From: an uncultured Porphyromonadaceae bacterium
Lineage (GTDB): Bacteria; Bacteroidota; Bacteroidia; Bacteroidales; Muribaculaceae
Reading direction: 5' to 3'
Length of the DNA: 64,000 nucleotides
NCBI GenBank assembly: GCA_947643165.1
Contig: CANRVB010000003.1
Span: forward strand, 1-64,000
Each line of letters starts with the position of its first letter. The stretch's first letter is position 1. The translations under genes and the position numbers were made by a program. Below are positions 1-8,606 of this stretch, one piece after another. Under the pieces are notes generated by a model. It did no database searches and had not been told where the DNA came from. It was given only the letters and a program-made list of their open reading frames with translations.

Positions 1-3
1 TAT

Positions 4-80
4 GCTTCCGTAGCTCAGTGGATTAGAGCGTCACGCTACGAACGTGAGGGTCGCAGGTTCGACTCCTGCCGGAAGTACCA
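4..80 (+). tRNA. tRNA-Arg (anticodon ACG)
   Basis: All four arms can be drawn. The acceptor stem is 4-10 with 70-76, the D stem GCTC/GAGC, the anticodon stem TCACG/CGTGA around loop CTACGAA, and the T arm GCAGG-TTCGACT-CCTGC. The discriminator A is followed by an encoded CCA at 78-80. Anticodon ACG reads Arg CGN codons after A34 deamination. The accessory island begins directly after it, a common arrangement for tRNA-targeted integration, but I see no second copy of the tRNA 3' end within the window. Confidence 0.97.
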
Positions 81-110
81 TAAAGACATTTTTGTCAAAC
101 ATTTTCTAAG

Positions 111-147
111 TTGTATCTATACTTGATACAAGTGAGTTATAAATTTG
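111..147 (+). promoter_or_regulatory. Operator/promoter 1 of the island regulon
   Basis: A perfect inverted repeat TTGTATC (111-117), 7-nt spacer, GATACAA (125-131) is followed by a -7 box TAAATTTG at 140-147. The operator begins exactly 29 nt before the -7 box, as in the two promoters at 11091 and 13267. No TTG lies at the usual -33 distance, so the operator occupies that place. The binding protein is inferred to be the WYL regulator at 13338. Confidence 0.75.
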
Positions 148-170
148 CACTGAAAGAAAATGCGAACTGT

Positions 171-1121
171 ATGACTCTAAAAGAATTATTCAGCAAGGTA
201 AAGTTTGAGAATATCGCTCCCTGGCTCATAAAGTTTGACCCTCAAAGTGAAACTTGCCTTTGGCTATTCAAGCAGGCATTCGACAGGATGCGTCAGCTTC
301 CGGTTGGAAAAGATGATGGCATTACCATCGATGTCAAGGGGTGGCATGTCTGGTCTCCGACTCGGGAAAGCTGGGATGTAGAACTTGCCCGCGAGATTAA
401 GGCTGCAAAGTCTGCTCCAAGAAATAAAGTGGCTGCCGCAATTCTATGGGAATTGACCTACTGGGGATTTGATATTGGCGACAAACCAAGATTTGCTGAT
501 GATTTCCAATCTCGGTTTGAGCGTGGTCGTGAATATGATGAGTCAGAAGTTGATGAAAATCCGTATCGCAGAGAATGGACTGAACTGTGGCAACAGGAAC
601 ACGATCTCGAATGCCGAAATTCCAAGGACATTGGCACCAAGTTCTTTTCTTGTGACGACGTGGAAGAGATGTTCGCTCCGCTCCCACCCGAAACGGAAGC
701 CATGTTGAAGCCTATTTCAGAGAAGAAAGAGGCTGTCGAGAAGAAGATGCGTCGGTATGACTTGGCGACCGAACTTATCCGGCAACACAAATCGGGAATC
801 GAGAATCCGGAAAAGTTCCGTCAATTCATTATGGATGCTCCGCCTTTTGATGTGGACACCATAAAGGCAGTCTGCCCATTGGAAGAAACGAGTGATTATC
901 TATCAGACCTTATCCACAAATGGTGTCCAGCAATGGAAGGAGAATCTTCGTTAGTCCTTATAAACTGCCCTGAATGTATTGATGCCAGAGATATTGCTGA
1001 GACGGCACGGGGAGCATTCGGCTCTTTCCGCAAACTTCCCAAACCGAAATACATACTATCACAATCGTCCGAGGTTAAAGAAGTTGTTCTCACCGTACTT
1101 ACCTTTGGTAATAAGGAATAA
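171..1121 (+). CDS. Uncharacterised protein, DUF6557-like (paralogue of 6734..7639)
   Basis: 316 aa from the ATG at 171. I reject the upstream TTG at 111 because it lies inside the operator, ahead of the predicted transcription start near 153. No signal peptide or membrane segment is seen. The N-terminus (MTLKELFSKVKFENIAPWL) and a central block (KVAAAILWELTYWGFD) align by eye with the 301-aa protein at 6734..7639 (TYQEYFRNSDFEYIW; TIAAHLLYWSTLYDI). The family resembles the Bacteroidales DUF6557 group from memory; no function is known to me. It is the leftmost gene of the island and shares its operator with the AAA+ and WYL genes at the right end, so it is probably co-regulated with them. Confidence 0.7.
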   Translation: MTLKELFSKVKFENIAPWLIKFDPQSETCLWLFKQAFDRMRQLPVGKDDGITIDVKGWHVWSPTRESWDVELAREIKAAKSAPRNKVAAAILWELTYWGFDIGDKPRFADDFQSRFERGREYDESEVDENPYRREWTELWQQEHDLECRNSKDIGTKFFSCDDVEEMFAPLPPETEAMLKPISEKKEAVEKKMRRYDLATELIRQHKSGIENPEKFRQFIMDAPPFDVDTIKAVCPLEETSDYLSDLIHKWCPAMEGESSLVLINCPECIDARDIAETARGAFGSFRKLPKPKYILSQSSEVKEVVLTVLTFGNKE

Positions 1122-1184
1122 TTCTCCTGAATATCAAATAATGCTCCAGTTAATCGTTTGCTGCGACTAACCGGAGCATTTGTT

Positions 1185-1598
1185 TTATCCCAAGGCGAGC
1201 ATATGCTGGAGCTTTTCCTTGACCTCGATGAGAAGTGAGCCAATCTCATGCTTTTCATCGAGATTGCATTTGTCAAGTCGTTCCACGGCAAGTGTCAACA
1301 GCTCACACATATCAGTAGGCAACGGGGATTCGGATATTGAGTAATCATCCACTCCGTACCTGTAGAACTTTCCATCGTAAACCTCAATGGGCGCGTTGTA
1401 GCCGAGTTTGTCAGACCTCATAATCTGGATGTCGGCTTGAACTGTTCTGACAGAGACCCCTCTGAGAATACCCTCCATTTCGTACAGAGCATCTGAACAA
1501 GCCTCAACGAGGTCATCCAGAGTCCATCTCCGGTATCTGTTTCTCAGACACCTGTCTATTGTCTTGTATCTTATAAGTGCATTTTTGTTTGCTGGCAT
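1185..1598 (-). CDS. Truncated WYL-type regulator (N-terminal HTH part only)
   Basis: 137 aa. The sequence MPANKNALIRYKTIDRCL, then YRRWTLDDLVEACSDALYE, then VSVRTVQADIQIMRSD is the typical N-terminal winged-helix region of Bacteroidales WYL regulators, which normally run to about 300 aa with a C-terminal WYL ligand-sensing domain. Here the protein stops after a short helical segment and no WYL domain follows. It may be a remnant of an older regulator or a stand-alone DNA-binding antagonist. It lies at the distal end of the minus-strand run, 489 nt downstream of the neighbouring broken gene, so it probably has its own promoter. Confidence 0.6.
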   Translation of the reverse strand: MPANKNALIRYKTIDRCLRNRYRRWTLDDLVEACSDALYEMEGILRGVSVRTVQADIQIMRSDKLGYNAPIEVYDGKFYRYGVDDYSISESPLPTDMCELLTLAVERLDKCNLDEKHEIGSLLIEVKEKLQHMLALG

Positions 1599-2087
1599 AG
1601 TGTTGATATTTTAGGAGCCAGCAAGCACTGCGTGGTTGTCTGGCATGGCGGTGATAAAAATCTATACTGTCCATAATGAATTCTGAAGACGTGCCATGCC
1701 GAATCAACAAGGATATACCGGACGTGGCACAAAAATCGGGAAGCTTTTTGACGGCCTCCCGATATATCCTTATTGATGAAGATGTCTGAATGTCAACTCA
1801 TACAATAACAATATGAATATTGTCGCGACCATCGTGAGCATACGTTGCGATAGCTAAAGCTAAACCAATAGCTAAAGCTGCTTGTGCATCGGCTGCTCTG
1901 ATGGCGCAGTGTTGATGATATTTCTTTAAGTATCGTCATTGTATTGTTCGTTTTCGGCTACAAAGTTAATTGAATTTCAGTACATGACAAATTCTGTCCC
2001 GAAATCCGGCTGCAAAATTAAAACTTGGCTACGCATTCTATTTGCGTAGCCAAGCAAAAACATCCACTAAAATCTGTTGCACAGGCT
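1599..2087. other. 489-nt stretch without a convincing gene
   Basis: No normal-sized gene is visible. Two weak items are a 26-codon plus-strand frame at 1696-1776 (MPNQQGYTGRGTKIGKLF...) and an inverted pair GGATATACCGG (1711) / CGATATATCC (1760), which could form a hairpin. Around 1851-1885 there is a short tandem motif TAGCTAAAGC / AATAGCTAAAGC. None of these has supporting context, so I treat the stretch as decayed or regulatory sequence. Confidence 0.4.
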
Positions 2088-2465
2088 TTATTTAGCTCCG
2101 AGAGCCTCATACATAAGCTGTTTCGCACGTTTCTCGACAATGGCTTCCCATAGGCGGGAGTCCTGAAGCTTGGCCATAGGGATATGGCTTTGGAACTTGT
2201 CTCGGAACTCACGTAGTGTCGCTTCGCAAATGAACGTGTCATGGCAATGGTAGGAAAACTCCGACCAATCGATGCGACAGCTGAACTTCTTTACGCCATC
2301 AACAGTACACCTGATGTTGCCATTCTCGCTGATTTCATCCCAGTAGAGTTTGTCCTGATACTTTTCAAGGATCTCCATGCTCAGAGTCTCGCCCTCTGAG
2401 ATTTTCTTCCAAGTGGCACTTTCAAGTACGCTCTGGAGAAATTAGTTGTTAGTAATCCTATTCAT
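2088..2465 (-). pseudogene. Small uncharacterised gene interrupted by an early stop
   Basis: Reading starts at ATG 2465 (MNRITNN), meets an in-frame TAA at 2444-2442, and continues in the same frame as FLQSVLESATWKKISEGETLS, then MEILEKYQDKLYWDEIS to 2088. A well-formed -7 box TAATTTTG lies at 2501-2494 on this strand, about 25 nt before the ATG at 2465, so the original start was there and not at the internal ATG at 2378. The W-K-x-I-S and E-K-Y-Q-D-K-W repeats recall short repeat proteins common in Bacteroidales, function unknown. A 96-aa product restarting at 2378 is still possible. Confidence 0.6.
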
Positions 2466-2493
2466 ATTATCTGTTATTTGTTTCTTACTGATG

Positions 2494-2501
2494 CAAAATT
2501 A
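2494..2501 (-). promoter_or_regulatory. -7 box for the gene starting at 2465
   Basis: On the minus strand the sequence reads TAATTTTGC, matching the Bacteroidetes TAnnTTTG element. It separates the small gene at 2465 from the operon-like run upstream, so that gene can be transcribed on its own. Confidence 0.5.
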
Positions 2502-2540
2502 TAGCTGTGAGGTCTCAATGGGCGATATAACATTGAAAAT

Positions 2541-2759
2541 TTACATCGCAAGATGAATTATTCCACCTCCTTTGATGAAAATTGTACGGTTACGACACAC
2601 CGCAGCATATACTTGAGCCGAAGTTACAGGATTACCATCGACTCTTACATGGAGACGTTCTTCATTAATTGTCTGCGCAATTTGGTCTGTTGTCATTCCA
2701 CGCCCGGCCGTTGCAAGAGCATACACCATTGCATCTTCAAGCCTCATCTTCATTATCAT
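2541..2759 (-). CDS. Small HARE-HTH-like DNA-binding protein
   Basis: 72 aa. The sequence MRLEDAMVYALATAGRGMTTDQIAQTINEE, with a later VTSAQVYAAVCRN block, fits the HARE-HTH winged-helix fold (found in restriction endonuclease, ASXL and RNA polymerase delta proteins) in which TTDQIAQxI is the recognition-type helix pair. The start is uncertain: three ATG codons (2759, 2753, 2747) all lie inside the end of the upstream VWA gene, so the two genes overlap by up to 23 nt and are probably translationally coupled. It could be a regulator or nucleic-acid adaptor of the MoxR-VWA pair. The family assignment is by eye. Confidence 0.6.
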   Translation of the reverse strand: MIMKMRLEDAMVYALATAGRGMTTDQIAQTINEERLHVRVDGNPVTSAQVYAAVCRNRTIFIKGGGIIHLAM

Positions 2760-4218
2760 TATCGGTATCCTTTTTGAATTTGTAATTTGTTATATTTTCC
2801 AGTTCTTTATGCTTTGTATATAAATATCTGAAATCGCATGAGTTAAAGAAATCATAGCCATTGTAGTCATATTCATTGAAGTAATCCTTTTGGGCATGGT
2901 ATAACACCGACTCATCCGTACTAACTCCATAGATACGCATCCCTTTATCACGGTTTTCCTGCAAGCGTTTGTTCACTTTTTTGTCAATGCCATACCACGA
3001 AAAGTCAGAAATCACAAGCAAATCCGCGCCTTCAAATCTGTAAGAGAATCGGGCGTATTCCTCCTTTTGCGGCAGGTCATTAAACAAAAATGAAAACAGT
3101 AAGTTTTCATCGTTACCTCCATCGTATGATGTGGAGAGAAATGACAAAAGCTTCATTTTCTGTTTCTTCAAATTTGTCAATACAAAGAAAGACACCCTAT
3201 GTGAATAATTGACCAATACCAATGGGCGATTGTTCCTCTGGGCTATAATAGCAACAGCAAGAGCCAACGTCTTGGCCATCATTTCAGGTTTTCCACTCAT
3301 CGAGCCACTTGTGTCAATGCACATGAAAATCGGGCCTTTGTCTTCAATAGGTCTCTTCGTAGAACTTGAAGCAGAAGCAAACACCTGTAATCTCTTTTGT
3401 GAATAGCGATGATAAAAGATATTTTCCGTTGACCTGTCTCCGAGAAGTGCCATTTCCGAGGGCATCACACAATTAAGATTGTTGCCTACTGTTACACCGG
3501 CTATATCACTTTTGCTGCTATGAATAAACTTACCTTTAATTTCCTCTGTCTCTGCAATACCATAGCGGCCAATCAATTCTGCGAGTTGAACGATTGATGG
3601 GTCTATGTCTTTCAGAAAAGTAGCTTCGGAGGTATGTTCCGGAGCCTTTTCCAAACCATGATATGGCTTTTGTTTCTGCTTTTCAGCATATTCCTTTCAA
3701 TCTTCAGGTAGGTGGTGGTCGGAAATTCCATTGTTCAAATCTGTGCAATCGCTTATTGCAGAGTTATCCGAACTGTATTCACCAGCCTTTTGCTCCGTTT
3801 GACAATCCCCATCATCACTGTCTTCTGTTTGACTTTCTTTTTTATCATTCTCATCTTGTTCAATCTTATAGAGGCGTTCCTTTTTCTCTTCTTCAGGTAT
3901 AAAGAAAAGGTAACTGGCAAACCATTCATTTAGGAAATCCTCTTTCAATCCCGTTAAGACATGCATATTACCCCATTGGTCAGAACTTAGCCCTTCGATA
4001 AATTTGCGGATTTTATATACTGAATACTTTCGCCAGAAGAAATCAGATTCAGTGACACTGTAAAAGCGGACATCTGAAACAATATCCCGAATCAATCCAT
4101 AGACCGGAACATTAGCCGACTTCATTCGAGCCATTACATCCAATATCGTATCAGATGCACGCAGGTTGATGGCAACACCCACACCTCGGTCAAGATATTG
4201 AAGATGTGTCTTTTTCAT
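2737..4218 (-). pseudogene. ViaA-like VWA protein interrupted by in-frame TGA
   Basis: From ATG 4218 the frame encodes 173 aa, hits TGA at 3699-3697, then stays open in the same frame to 2737, giving about 493 codons in total, close to the roughly 480 aa of ViaA. The second part has a VWA domain with the MIDAS motif DTSGSMSG, about 115 codons after a possible TTG at 3654. The stop lies in an acidic, low-complexity linker (EDSDDGDCQTEQ...DHHLPED, stop, KEYAEKQKQ). It follows the MoxR gene by 6 nt, as ViaA follows RavA. No good ATG restart with a ribosome site is seen right after the stop. Options are a nonsense mutation, two separately translated halves, readthrough, or a sequence error. Confidence 0.75.
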
Positions 4219-4224
4219 CCGTAT

Positions 4225-5628
4225 CTAACATTCAGATATTCGCTTTCGATAAATGCCTATATATTGCGCCACCATATGGTGAATTGAAGAGTTCATCAGA
4301 AATAAATTGTCATTCATATCATTACGGATACTATTCGACAATGCGTCAAGTTTTTCGCCAAACTCTATAAGGAAAGTCTCTGACAACTGTCTGTCGGCAT
4401 TTGTGCGAAGAGGATAATTGTAGTTGTTAATGCACACAAATCCTTCCTTTACGACCTGAATGGAGAATTGGCCTCGCTGCCTGACTGCGATTGTGCCGTC
4501 TGTTCTTTCTACGCCAAAATAAATCTGAGCCGATTGCCGCATCATCTTGTAATCGGATATTTTCAGTTTAAGAGGTCCTTCGTCACAAAGAACAACATAA
4601 TATTCTCTGTCGGCAATCAACAACCGCTTGTCCGTGGATTCTTTGGTTGCATGACGCTTATAACTTTTGAACTCTTCAAGCGTTCCTCTGAAGAGTAATT
4701 TTACAATCTCTTCAACAAGAATATACTCCACAACCTTAATTGTATCCTCGTCATTCCAAAGCATGTGGCGAAGCAGGAGCAGGTCGCTCAGATCGACGGT
4801 GTTTCGACCATTGAGATAGGCCGAGACACGAATCACACCAATGGACTTCTTCCATCGGCGGTCTGATATATAGAATTTTGCCGGATCTATACCTCCTTCA
4901 TCCTTTTCTTTATCCTTGGACTCGGAAGCCTTTCTCGTTAAACGTTCACGCACCGCACATATAACGTCAATTATGTCATCAGAAAGGGATACTCCTCGGC
5001 TTCCTTTCAATATCGATTCATATTCTTCATCTGTAATGGGGTTTATCACTGTAGGCGTGACAACCTCAGCGCTGCTTATTAGATTTACAAAAGATTGTCT
5101 GCTGTTAAGCGGTTCCACAACATATCGCAACAAAAATCTATCCCATAGGGCTTCAAGACCTTCACCCTCTGTTGGCAACTCGTTTGATGCCGAGATTATG
5201 CCTTTGATGGGAAGATACAATTCCTTGTTCCCATTTAGAAAGATTTTCTCATTCAGTACAGTCAACAGGGAGTTTTGAATTGCCGGACCAGCCTTCCATA
5301 TTTCATCAAGAAACACTATCTCTGCTTCCGGAAGATAGCCGGCAGTAACACGCTCGTATGAATCCTCATCCTTGAGTTTTGAAATACTGACCGGGCCGAA
5401 TATTTCATCCGGAGTAGAAAATCTTGACATAAGGTACTCAAACACGGTAGCGCCATAAAATGCCAGTTTCAGCCTGCGGGCAACCATCGACTTACCTACA
5501 CCGGGTAAGCCGAGAAGGAAGATACTCTCTCCTGCCAATGCACTGAGCAGACTTAATGCAAGCACTTCGTCCCTCTCGAATGTGCCAACTTTCATCGCCG
5601 ACAGTATTGTCCTGATTTTCTCTTTCAT
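4225..5628 (-). CDS. MoxR/RavA-like AAA+ ATPase
   Basis: 467 aa. Walker A GLPGVGKS is at residues 40-47 and Walker B IVFLDEIWKAG at about 104-114. They are followed by the MoxR-type LLTVLNEKIF segment and sensor 1 IISASNELP. The layout (AAA+ core up to about residue 300, then a mixed C-terminal region) fits RavA. RavA-type ATPases act as remodelling motors with a VWA partner that carries a metal-ion-dependent site; here the VWA gene follows by 6 nt. The upstream DprA-like stop is 8 nt away, so all are in one transcript. The ATPase is intact although its partner is interrupted. Confidence 0.88.
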   Translation of the reverse strand: MKEKIRTILSAMKVGTFERDEVLALSLLSALAGESIFLLGLPGVGKSMVARRLKLAFYGATVFEYLMSRFSTPDEIFGPVSISKLKDEDSYERVTAGYLPEAEIVFLDEIWKAGPAIQNSLLTVLNEKIFLNGNKELYLPIKGIISASNELPTEGEGLEALWDRFLLRYVVEPLNSRQSFVNLISSAEVVTPTVINPITDEEYESILKGSRGVSLSDDIIDVICAVRERLTRKASESKDKEKDEGGIDPAKFYISDRRWKKSIGVIRVSAYLNGRNTVDLSDLLLLRHMLWNDEDTIKVVEYILVEEIVKLLFRGTLEEFKSYKRHATKESTDKRLLIADREYYVVLCDEGPLKLKISDYKMMRQSAQIYFGVERTDGTIAVRQRGQFSIQVVKEGFVCINNYNYPLRTNADRQLSETFLIEFGEKLDALSNSIRNDMNDNLFLMNSSIHHMVAQYIGIYRKRISEC

Positions 5629-5636
5629 TTCTACAA

Positions 5637-6719
5637 CTATAGTTTGAACGGCTTTGCAATTCCATTCTCAATAAGGTACCGGTTTCCCGGCCAATTACAA
5701 TCAAGTGCAAAGATCGGCTTCCGAAACTTCTGTGCGTATTCAACGGCGTGCATTGTACCGCTTTTCTTTTCACATTCAACTACTACGACCTTGTCAGCGA
5801 GAGCCATCTGCAAACGTGTTCTTCCAATCAGAGTTCTCGGACTGGCTTTCGTTCCTTCAGGTTGCTCTGATAAAATAAGACCATTTGAATCAATGATTCG
5901 TTTTTGAAGATCAACGTTTTCTTTTGGATGCACAATGTCAAGTCCGGCCCCAACTACGGCTATAGTCCTGCCTCCTGCATCAAGACAGCCTCTATGAGCT
6001 GCGGTATCTACTCCTCTGGCAAGACCACTGACTACTATTTCTGATGAATGGTATTGCCCCAGACGATAAGCTACATCCAGCCCCCTTTCGTCAGGATTTC
6101 GACTGCCGATAATTGCCACCCGTTGCCTGAACAATGGAGGCCGACGTATCAAATGCACATCTCCCAAAAGATACAGATGGAAAGGAGCATCGTCATTACG
6201 CCGATCATAATCAAAATATTTAATGAACTCACGCGGATATATGGGCGACTGATAATGAAGAGCTATTGGTTTTCCGGGAATTACATGAAAGTCATCATTC
6301 CAACCTTCGACAGAAGGAAATGCACTCTTCATCATTTGAATCAAATCCATTTTAAGCGCAATTAAATCATCATAGGCATAGCACCCGTATAAATCAGGAT
6401 CCAGCCATCTATGCCATCCGTCAGGTTCACCATTGTCATACGACAATTCAACCGACCAACATTGGTCAGTAGTTCCATGATGCAAGTTCAAGCAGTATAG
6501 CCTATCGGTAATAGGGTCATGAAACTTATAAGACAGCTCATCGGGGCTCGGCGGATAATCCGCAAGCCAATAGTGTAATCTGTTTTCCTCACGTTCTCTT
6601 TGCTCATCACGCAAATGTGCACCGGCAAGCCATTCATCAAAGTTTTTATATGGGAATGATTGATTCGTTCTTTCAGCACATTCTTTCATGGCTTCAAAAA
6701 CCTTATCCCTCCTACTCAT
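5637..6719 (-). CDS. DprA-like protein with novel N-terminal domain (copy 1)
   Basis: 360 aa. The C-terminal half is a DprA/Smf Rossmann-like domain: RVAIIGSRNPDERG, VVSGLARGVDTAAHRGCL, TIAVVGAGLDIVHPKEN, LILSEQPEG, and a last block VVVECEKKSGTMHAVEYA. The first 180 or so residues are aromatic and acidic (HYWLADYPPSPDELSY...) and match nothing I recognise. The C-terminal winged helix of housekeeping DprA is absent. DprA binds single-stranded DNA and loads RecA; the wider SLOG superfamily also includes nucleotide and DNA sensors in conflict systems. It lies between the unknown protein (14 nt) and the MoxR ATPase (8 nt), suggesting it works with the ATPase rather than in natural transformation. 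Confidence 0.82.
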   Translation of the reverse strand: MSRRDKVFEAMKECAERTNQSFPYKNFDEWLAGAHLRDEQREREENRLHYWLADYPPSPDELSYKFHDPITDRLYCLNLHHGTTDQCWSVELSYDNGEPDGWHRWLDPDLYGCYAYDDLIALKMDLIQMMKSAFPSVEGWNDDFHVIPGKPIALHYQSPIYPREFIKYFDYDRRNDDAPFHLYLLGDVHLIRRPPLFRQRVAIIGSRNPDERGLDVAYRLGQYHSSEIVVSGLARGVDTAAHRGCLDAGGRTIAVVGAGLDIVHPKENVDLQKRIIDSNGLILSEQPEGTKASPRTLIGRTRLQMALADKVVVVECEKKSGTMHAVEYAQKFRKPIFALDCNWPGNRYLIENGIAKPFKL

Positions 6720-6733
6720 AGCATTTCAATAAC

Positions 6734-7639
6734 TTAGTCCCACCATTTTTTCATATTCTTGCTCAGGAATCTCCACAAGATGTCGTATGACTTGGCTTGT
6801 CTTATTTTGCGCTGATAAAACTCTCTTGAATCAGCGTTATCTATTACTATCTCGTCTTTATAGAACCGCTTTGCATTTGTCATATTCACATAGACATTCC
6901 TCATGTCATTATAGCCATCTATAACAATATTTATTAGACTGCAAGCAAGCTGCATCCGCTTTACATCTTCTTCCCAGCCGACATGACGCTGCACATATCG
7001 CCAATAGCCGATATTATATTCAAGTTTGTGCCTTAATATCCGTAGGTTCTCAGACCAATCTATCGCAGAGTCGCGTGAAACGGCTTTACACCAATACTTT
7101 TGACGCTTCCTATGACGGCTCTCCGCTTCATATTCCTGTTCTATTTCATGCGTGTACGGCACATCCTTGAAGCTATCTTCAATCCATTTTGCGAATTCTT
7201 CTGCGTGTTGTTGGCTGGTTTTTATATCGTATAGAGTCGACCAGTAAAGCAAATGGGCGGCAATAGTTGCAGTATCGCTCTGACGTGCCGACTGACGCTT
7301 CTGCTTGGAGGTAAGCATATCAAAAGGAATACTGGGTACTCCACTGTCCTTTGCGTCATCCTCATCACGCCAATGCCCGAAGTCAATTTCAACCTCTCGT
7401 CCCAACAACCATTCCTGAGGATCAGGAGCGCCGACAACCATGATTTCGTTGTTTGGGTCAAGTTGCATTTTTATTGAAGAGATTGAGTGTCCGGGCACCA
7501 TCGGCAATAATCTGATCTGATTGACCAATGCCTCGTATTCTTCTTTCAGACCATCGTTCTCTCCATAAAATCCTGAGAGGATAGCCCAGATATACTCAAA
7601 ATCTGAATTGCGAAAGTATTCTTGATATGTCATAATCAT
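6734..7639 (-). CDS. Uncharacterised protein, DUF6557-like (paralogue of 171..1121)
   Basis: 301 aa, start ATG 7639 or 7633 (MIMTYQEYF); a -7 box TAATTTTG at 7658-7651 leaves only a few nt of leader. The N-terminus and a TIAAHLLYWSTLYDI block resemble the protein at 171..1121. The remainder is rich in W, Y, R and E with no membrane segment and no motif I recognise. Its place just ahead of DprA copy 1 and the MoxR gene, with short gaps, implies joint function. The repeated occurrence of this family in the island suggests a structural or substrate-binding subunit; that role is inference. Confidence 0.65.
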   Translation of the reverse strand: MIMTYQEYFRNSDFEYIWAILSGFYGENDGLKEEYEALVNQIRLLPMVPGHSISSIKMQLDPNNEIMVVGAPDPQEWLLGREVEIDFGHWRDEDDAKDSGVPSIPFDMLTSKQKRQSARQSDTATIAAHLLYWSTLYDIKTSQQHAEEFAKWIEDSFKDVPYTHEIEQEYEAESRHRKRQKYWCKAVSRDSAIDWSENLRILRHKLEYNIGYWRYVQRHVGWEEDVKRMQLACSLINIVIDGYNDMRNVYVNMTNAKRFYKDEIVIDNADSREFYQRKIRQAKSYDILWRFLSKNMKKWWD

Positions 7640-7784
7640 TTATTTTACCGCAAAATTATCCCTGCCATGTCGCAGTTTGCGATACAGCATGAAGAAATTG
7701 CAATAAAAATATTCCAGAATCTAAGCCAGCTTTACGGGCCTTACCTCAATCTTGTAGGTCAACTCTGCAAATATATGTTTCCCA
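7640..7784 (-). promoter_or_regulatory. Intergenic region with two minus-strand promoter boxes
   Basis: Two TAnnTTTG boxes point leftward: TATATTTG at 7775-7768 and TAATTTTG at 7658-7651. The second sits just before the start at 7639. The first would give a leader of about 120 nt or a short RNA. The island run therefore has at least one internal promoter between the two DprA-like genes. Confidence 0.45.
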
Positions 7785-8597
7785 TCAATTGTCATACCTC
7801 AAAGGAATCGCTCGTCTGGAATCGATTAACAGCCTATTGCCGCCATTGATTTCTGTATATTTTGGGAATTCAACCACATAGCTTTTCTTATGGTACTTCC
7901 GTGCAAAACGCATCGTGTGCATCGAACCGCTTCGCTCTGGACATTGAGCAAGTATAACCGATTCCGAAAGAGCGGCCTGCAGTCGGTTGCGAGCGACAAG
8001 CCGTGAGGGATTTGCTTTTATGCCAATATGCTGTTCCGAAAGCAGTAATCCACCATTCTCCAGTATTCGGTTTTGCAGAGGCTTGTTTTCGATTGGGTGT
8101 GTGATGTCCAATCCTGATGCTACAATAGCAATAGTTTCTCCGCTAACACTTAGGCAACCTTCGTGTGCCGCTTTGTCGCAGCCAAACGCCAGACCGCTCA
8201 CAATAACTTTCCCTTCCGTTGCAAATCTTACGCCTAAAGAGAATGAGGCATCCAATCCTTGACGGTCAGCTGCACGTGCGCCGATAATCGCAACCGAATC
8301 ATTTCTCTCAATTAACTTAGTATTGCCTTGTAGATGTATAAGTGGAGGAGCGTCATTACCGATGGCCAGAAGCTGTTTGGGATAATTGTCATCCTGAATA
8401 GAGATAATCTTAATTCCTAATGCGTACTCCTTGTCAAACAACTTTTCCGCTTTCTCCAACCACTCGTCAAACAGCTCCTGATTTTCATCATAAAGAGCAT
8501 CAAAAGCATCTATATCTGTTTTCTTGATTTGGGCCGGCGTCAATCCATGCCATACGAGACATTGGACTTCTTCTATTGTAAGCCTATTTTCATTCAT
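7785..8597 (-). CDS. DprA-like protein (copy 2)
   Basis: 270 aa. A short N-terminal segment (MNENRLTIEEVQCLVWHG) resembles the helical start of housekeeping DprA. It is followed by NYPKQLLAIGNDAPPLIHLQGN and the SLOG-type core: SVAIIGARAADRQG, VIVSGLAFGCDKAAHEGCL, TIAIVASGLDITHPIEN, GLLLSEQHIGIKANPSRLVARNR, and ESVILAQCPERSGSMHTMRFA. It lacks the C-terminal winged helix. The arrangement is closer to canonical DprA than copy 1, and the two are clearly diverged, so this is not a recent tandem duplication. Housekeeping competence function cannot be ruled out, but its neighbours are all accessory genes. Confidence 0.82.
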   Translation of the reverse strand: MNENRLTIEEVQCLVWHGLTPAQIKKTDIDAFDALYDENQELFDEWLEKAEKLFDKEYALGIKIISIQDDNYPKQLLAIGNDAPPLIHLQGNTKLIERNDSVAIIGARAADRQGLDASFSLGVRFATEGKVIVSGLAFGCDKAAHEGCLSVSGETIAIVASGLDITHPIENKPLQNRILENGGLLLSEQHIGIKANPSRLVARNRLQAALSESVILAQCPERSGSMHTMRFARKYHKKSYVVEFPKYTEINGGNRLLIDSRRAIPLRYDN

Positions 8598-8606
8598 ATA
8601 TTCCTG

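Noticed and set aside
1696-1776. 26-codon plus-strand micro-gene
   Set aside because: No promoter, ribosome site or known family; kept only as a note on the gap.
3697-3699. Selenocysteine at the TGA of the VWA gene
   Set aside because: No SECIS-like stem is evident right after it, and a Sec in a low-complexity linker makes no sense.
7622-7849. 75-aa plus-strand frame between the DprA-like genes
   Set aside because: Overlaps the end of DprA copy 2 and the start of its neighbour; the minus-strand promoter boxes explain the gap better.
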